Source of the DNA: Streptomyces sp. MMG1121
GTDB taxonomy: Bacteria > Actinomycetota > Actinomycetes > Streptomycetales > Streptomycetaceae
Length of the DNA: 64,000 nucleotides
Direction of reading: 5' to 3'
Assembly: GCF_001280015.1 (NCBI RefSeq)
Contig: NZ_LGDV01000001.1
Location: forward strand, 62,001-126,000
Part shown: positions 60,811-64,000 of the stretch, piece after piece
Numbering within the stretch: position 1 is the stretch's first letter
Layout: each line of letters begins with the position of its first letter
Position numbers and translations under genes: made by a program
The notes under the pieces: generated by a model
What the model was told of the DNA's origin: nothing
Databases searched by the model: none
Seen by the model: the letters and a program-made list of their open reading frames with translations, nothing else

Positions 60811-61440
60811 TCAGTCCTTGTGGACCGTGCCGTCCGGGTCCAGGCCGCGGAAGGAGAGCAGCACGATCAGGATGCCGCCGCACACGATCGCCGAGTCGGC
60901 CAGGTTGAACACCGCGAAGCCCTTCGGCGCGATGAAGTCCACGACCTCGCCCTCGAAGATCCCGGGCGACCGGAAGATCCGGTCGGTCAGGTTGCCGAGC
61001 GCGCCGCCGAGCAGCAGGCCGAGGGCGACCGCCCAGGGGAAGCTGTAGAGCTTGCGGGCCAGACGGATGATCACCACGATCACCGCCGCGGCGATCAGCG
61101 TGAAGATCACCGTGAACGCGGCCCCGAAGCCGAAGGCGGCGCCCGGGTTGCGGATGGCGTGCAGCTCCAGCAGATCCCCGACCAGCTTGATCGGCTCGCG
61201 GCCCTCCAGCTTGGCGACCACGAGCGTCTTGCTGATCAGGTCGAGGGCGTACGCGAACGCGGCCACCGCGAACAGCACGGCGATCCGGCGCCCGCGGCCG
61301 ACGCGCGCCTGCGCCTGCGACCGGTCGGCGCCGGAGGCACCGGCCGCGCCGGGGCCGGCCGGCACTCCGGCCGCCGTGGTCTGCTCGCCGCTGTCGTCCG
61401 GGGTGTCCGGCGTACCGATGATGCGCTCCGCCTCTGCCAC
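60811..61440 (-). CDS. lspA: Lipoprotein signal peptidase (signal peptidase II)
   Basis: 209-residue membrane aspartyl protease that cleaves lipoprotein signals after Lgt acts. Four hydrophobic helices with NPGAAFGFG (residues 98-106) and the catalytic aspartates D153 (GNLTDRIF) and D182 (FNLADSAI). It has a polar N-terminal extension of about 48 residues before the first helix, frequent in Streptomyces. GTG start at 61440. Lies between the TraR/DksA-like gene and rluD on the same strand. Confidence 0.95.
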   Translation of the reverse strand: MAEAERIIGTPDTPDDSGEQTTAAGVPAGPGAAGASGADRSQAQARVGRGRRIAVLFAVAAFAYALDLISKTLVVAKLEGREPIKLVGDLLELHAIRNPGAAFGFGAAFTVIFTLIAAAVIVVIIRLARKLYSFPWAVALGLLLGGALGNLTDRIFRSPGIFEGEVVDFIAPKGFAVFNLADSAIVCGGILIVLLSFRGLDPDGTVHKD

Positions 61441-61507
61441 GTGAGTCCCTCAACCTAGGTGCCTGACTGAGGACGAGACTACGGCACGCCCCGCCGGCCC
61501 CTCGCGC

Positions 61508-62404
61508 TCAGGAGCGGCGTTCCTGCTTCTGTTTGCACTCCACGCACAGGGTGGCCCGGGGGAAGGCCTGCATCCGGGCCTTGCCGATGGGGTTGCCGCA
61601 GTTCTCGCACAGACCGTAGGTGCCCGCGTCCAGCCGTTCCAGGGCGTGCTCGTTCTGGATCAGCATCTCGCGCGCGTTGGCGGCCAGCGCCATCTCGTGC
61701 TCGCGCGTGATGTTCTTGGTCCCGGTGTCGGCCTGGTCGTCGCCCGCGCCGTCCCCGGAGTCGCGCATCAGGCCCACGAGGGACTCCTCGGAGGAGCTGA
61801 TCTCGGCGCGCAGCCGCAACACCTCGGACTGCAGTTCGGTACGGGCCTCCGCGACCTCTGCCGGGGTCCAGGGGTCCTCACCGGGACGCACCGCCAGTTC
61901 GCCGGGCTCCGCCGCGGCGAGCCGTGCCTTGGGAACGGCGCTCTGTTCGGCCGTGGCCGTGCCAGGAGTCTTCTTCGCAACCACTGTCGTGGCTCCCGTC
62001 TGCTTCGCGGCCCGCGCCGCGCCCGCTTTCTTGGCCGTGCTCTTCCCGGCCGTCTCCCTGGAGACGTCCGCGGCAGCCGCCTTCCCGCCGCCGGCCTGCT
62101 TCGCCGCCGGCTCCTTGACGGCCGTTCTGTCCACCGCCACCCCCTTCGCCGCCGCCTTCTTCCCGACGGCCTTCTTGGCCGTCTCCTTGGCGGCAGCCCT
62201 GCCCACCGGCTTCTTCCCGGCCTTCACGGCCTTCGCCGCGGTCGCCTTCTTGGCCTGTGGTGGCTCCGCGGTGGCCTTCTTGCCCGGAACCTCCTTCACG
62301 GCCGCGTTCCTGACGGGCGCCTTCTTCGCGGCCGTCTTCTTGGCGGCCGCGCCCCTGGTCCGGCCGGTCGCCGGCTGCTCTACGGCGGTCTTTTTCGCCA
62401 CCAT
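61508..62404 (-). CDS. TraR/DksA-type zinc-finger protein with histone-like N terminus
   Basis: 298 residues. About 160 N-terminal residues are Lys/Ala/Pro-rich in H1-histone-like repeats (KKTAAKKAPVRNAAVKEVPGKKATAE..., AAKETAKKAVGKKAAAKG). They are followed by a coiled-coil helix pair (EVAEARTELQSEVLRLRAEISSSEESLVGLMRDSGDGAGDDQAD) and a C4 zinc finger CENCGNPIGKARMQAFPRATLCVECK typical of DksA/TraR. DksA acts in the RNA polymerase secondary channel; here the acidic coiled-coil tip (GDGAGDDQAD) is present. GAAGGGG 9 nt before ATG 62404. Possibly a nucleoid- or polymerase-associated protein. Confidence 0.9.
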   Translation of the reverse strand: MVAKKTAVEQPATGRTRGAAAKKTAAKKAPVRNAAVKEVPGKKATAEPPQAKKATAAKAVKAGKKPVGRAAAKETAKKAVGKKAAAKGVAVDRTAVKEPAAKQAGGGKAAAADVSRETAGKSTAKKAGAARAAKQTGATTVVAKKTPGTATAEQSAVPKARLAAAEPGELAVRPGEDPWTPAEVAEARTELQSEVLRLRAEISSSEESLVGLMRDSGDGAGDDQADTGTKNITREHEMALAANAREMLIQNEHALERLDAGTYGLCENCGNPIGKARMQAFPRATLCVECKQKQERRS

Positions 62405-62690
62405 GGCCGCGGCCCCTTCACATATTGTGATTTTGCTCGCGAATCGTGCTGGGACGATAAATCGACTTGAGTCCCACGGCAACGGGGCACACCGCCCGAT
62501 GCGCCCGCCAGCACTCCCCGAGCAGCGGGCCTGCATCCGTTGTGCCCAGCTCCCCGCCGGGTAATCCGCCGGGCCGGACCCGGCCGGACGGGCATGTGCT
62601 TCACCTCGCCATTCGGGTCATCCTCGCCGGTCATCAGGGGTGCGGCCGCGCCACGCGGAAATCCGGTCGGCCGCTGTCCGTACGGCGCCG
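62405..62690. other. Divergent upstream region of the TraR-like gene and ileS
   Basis: No gene is visible in this part of the 605-bp gap. The first 60 bp are notably AT-rich (CACATATTGTGATTTTGCTC, then ACGATAAATCGACTTG) and should hold the promoter of the minus-strand TraR/DksA-like gene. The remainder is GC-rich with no clear motif until the ileS -10 element. Confidence 0.6.
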
Positions 62691-62696
62691 TACACT
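62691..62696 (+). promoter_or_regulatory. Candidate -10 of the ileS promoter
   Basis: TACACT (62691-62696) fits TAnnnT and lies about 20 bp before the first recognisable T-box leader structure. The -35 region is weak. Confidence 0.45.
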
Positions 62697-62714
62697 GGGC
62701 GCAGCGAGAAGCGT

Positions 62715-63009
62715 GGATGGGGACGAGTAGCGGCGTACGCAGCCCAGAGCGACCCGGGGACGGTGTGAGCCCGGGGGCGAGCGCGACGTGAAGATCACCC
62801 CGGAGCCGCCGGAAGAAAGCCGCAGCCGTGAGGTCGGGGCGAGTAGAGCCGGCTTCGCGACCCCAATGAGGGGGCTCACCGGAGCACAGGCCGCACCGGA
62901 GGGCCAAGGAGGGTGGTACCGCGGGAGCGCGCCGCACACGGCGTAGACAGGAACGAAGGCTCTCGTCCCTCCGACGGAAGGCAGCAAGTCCGTTGGAGGA
63001 TGCTCGCAG
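62715..63009 (+). ncRNA. T-box riboswitch leader of ileS (translational type)
   Basis: The leader senses uncharged tRNA-Ile. The T-box sequence GGGTGGTACCGCGG (62911-62924) is near-consensus. The specifier codon ATC lies at 62794-62796 in GTGAAGATCACC, matching Ile. A GC-rich hairpin precedes it (CCCGGG...CCCGGG) as a short stem I. After the T-box, CCTCCGACGGA (62968-62978) can pair over 11 bp with TCCGTTGGAGG (62989-62999), hiding the ileS ribosome site GGAGG (62995-62999). That is the actinobacterial sequestrator design: charged tRNA keeps the site closed, uncharged tRNA opens it. There is no U-tract, arguing against transcriptional attenuation. Confidence 0.95.
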
Positions 63010-64000
63010 ATGACAGCGCCGACGTACCGCCAGGTGCCCGCACAGGTCGACCTGCCCGCTCTTGAGCACGCCGTGCTCGACTTCTGGCGCGAACAGAAGA
63101 TCTTCGCCAAGAGCCTGGAGCAGTCCGAGGGCCGCCCCGAGTGGGTGTTCTACGAGGGCCCGCCCACCGCCAACGGCATGCCCGGCGCCCACCACATCGA
63201 GGCGCGCGTCTTCAAGGACGTCTTCCCCCGCTTCCGCACGATGCGCGGCTACCACGTGGCCCGCAAGGCCGGCTGGGACTGCCACGGCCTGCCGGTGGAG
63301 CTGGCGGTCGAGAAGGAGCTGGGCTTCTCCGGCAAGCAGGACATCGAGGCGTACGGCATCGCCGAGTTCAACGCCAAGTGCCGCGAGTCCGTGACCCGGC
63401 ACACCGACGCCTTCGCCGAGCTGACGACCCGCATGGGCTACTGGGTCGACCTGGACGACGCCTACCGCACCATGGACCCCGAGTACGTGGAGTCCGTGTG
63501 GTGGTCGCTGAAGGAGATCTTCGGCAAGGGCCTGCTGGTCCAGGACCACCGCGTCGCCCCCTGGTGCCCGCGCTGCGGCACCGGCCTGTCCGACCACGAG
63601 CTGGCGCAGGGCTACGAGACGGTCGTCGACCCGTCCGTGTACGTCCGTTTCCCGCTCACCTCCGGTCCGCTCGCCGGCGAGGCCGCGCTCCTGGTGTGGA
63701 CGACGACCCCGTGGACCCTGGTGTCCAACACGGCGGTCGCCGCGCACCCGGAGGTCACCTACGTCGTCGCGACCAACGGCGAGGAGAAGCTCGTCGTCGC
63801 CGAGCCGCTCGTCGCCAAGTCGCTCGGCGAGGGCTGGCAGACCACGGGCCAGACCTTCACCGGCGCCGAGATGGAGCGCTGGACGTACCAACGTCCGTTC
63901 GAGCTCGTAGAGTTCCCGGCTCCGGCGCACTTCGTGGTGAACGCCGACTACGTCACCACCGAGGACGGCACGGGTCTGGTCCACCAGTCCCCCGCCTTCG
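63010..64000 (+). CDS. ileS: Isoleucyl-tRNA synthetase (C-terminal part beyond window)
   Basis: Class-I synthetase; the first 330 or so residues are visible. The ATP-binding HIGH-type motif is in YEGPPTANGMPGAHHIEARVFKDVFPRF. Then GWDCHGLPVELAVEKELGFSGKQDIEAYGIAEFNAKCRESV and the zinc/CP1 region WCPRCGTGLSDHELAQGYE; the editing domain starts near LLVWTTTPWTLVSNTAVAAHP. ATG 63010 lies 10 nt after GGAGG, which the T-box sequestrator masks. The form with N-terminal MTAPTYRQVPAQVDLPALEHAVLDFW suggests the actinobacterial/eukaryotic-like IleRS class, some members of which resist mupirocin. Confidence 0.96.
   Translation, partial: MTAPTYRQVPAQVDLPALEHAVLDFWREQKIFAKSLEQSEGRPEWVFYEGPPTANGMPGAHHIEARVFKDVFPRFRTMRGYHVARKAGWDCHGLPVELAVEKELGFSGKQDIEAYGIAEFNAKCRESVTRHTDAFAELTTRMGYWVDLDDAYRTMDPEYVESVWWSLKEIFGKGLLVQDHRVAPWCPRCGTGLSDHELAQGYETVVDPSVYVRFPLTSGPLAGEAALLVWTTTPWTLVSNTAVAAHPEVTYVVATNGEEKLVVAEPLVAKSLGEGWQTTGQTFTGAEMERWTYQRPFELVEFPAPAHFVVNADYVTTEDGTGLVHQSPAF

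Overview
This window is about 64 kb of very GC-rich, gene-dense actinobacterial chromosome. It is almost certainly a Streptomyces or close relative. The evidence is strong G/C preference at third codon positions, many GTG starts, the bifunctional PriA enzyme in place of HisA/TrpF, a translational T-box ahead of ileS, the split trp genes with a TrpM-like small ORF, and the order ileS - traR/dksA-like - lspA - rluD ... dnaE ... hisDCBH-priA-hisF ... hisI-trpE ... trpC-trpM-trpB-trpA - lgt ... gltB-gltD. This is core chromosome: I see no rRNA, tRNA, CRISPR array, insertion sequence, prophage or integrase.

Layout. 1-5.5 kb: a truncated chorismate mutase, an AraC regulator divergent from a GH35 beta-galactosidase, a zinc-metallopeptidase-like protein, a KstR2-like TetR regulator and a TerF-type vWA protein. 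5.6-11.7 kb: glutamate synthase gltB-gltD with a GlnR-like box upstream. 12.1-12.9 kb: a VIT-family metal transporter with candidate metalloregulator sites. 13.1-20.9 kb: the most unusual block, seven tightly coupled plus-strand genes. These are four consecutive ADP-ribosylglycohydrolase (ARH/DraG) paralogues, a ribokinase-type PfkB kinase, a family III CoA-transferase and a CitE/HpcH-type lyase. 21-30.2 kb: lgt, a DsbA-like protein, trpA-trpB-trpM-trpC, small membrane proteins typical of this locus, trpE and hisI. 30.2-33.1 kb: a mycothiol-dependent-isomerase-like protein, a VOC protein, and an HTH regulator with an MFS transporter. 33.2-39 kb: the his operon hisD-hisC-hisB-(small membrane protein)-hisH-priA-ridA-hisF. 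39-47.6 kb: an unusual repeat protein with a membrane C terminus, a helical-repeat protein, a LON-domain protein, a YbaK deacylase, an ABC exporter, a NYN-domain protein and a 54-residue basic protein. 47.7-64 kb: dnaE, a DUF2252 protein, a second DsbA-like protein, Tat-exported PhoD phosphatase, a hydrolase, an SDR, a Na+/H+ antiporter, a GNAT protein, rluD, lspA, a TraR/DksA-like protein, and T-box-controlled ileS running off the right edge.

How the genes work together. The his and trp genes are interlocked: PriA serves both pathways, hisI and trpE look co-transcribed, and no trpF or trpD is visible here. gltBD supplies glutamate for both pathways. The ARH operon reads as one translationally coupled catabolic or salvage unit. 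My working idea is that it releases ribose (captured by the kinase) and an organic acid (activated by CoA transfer and cleaved by the lyase) from a ribosylated compound. That is inference; no substrate can be read from the sequence. One ARH paralogue has lost a residue of the metal-binding motif and may be non-catalytic.

Regulatory sites reported here (terminator hairpins, a GlnR box, TAnnnT elements 6-8 nt ahead of SD-less start codons, operators) come from reading the bases by eye. Only the T-box and the longer perfect hairpins are strong calls.
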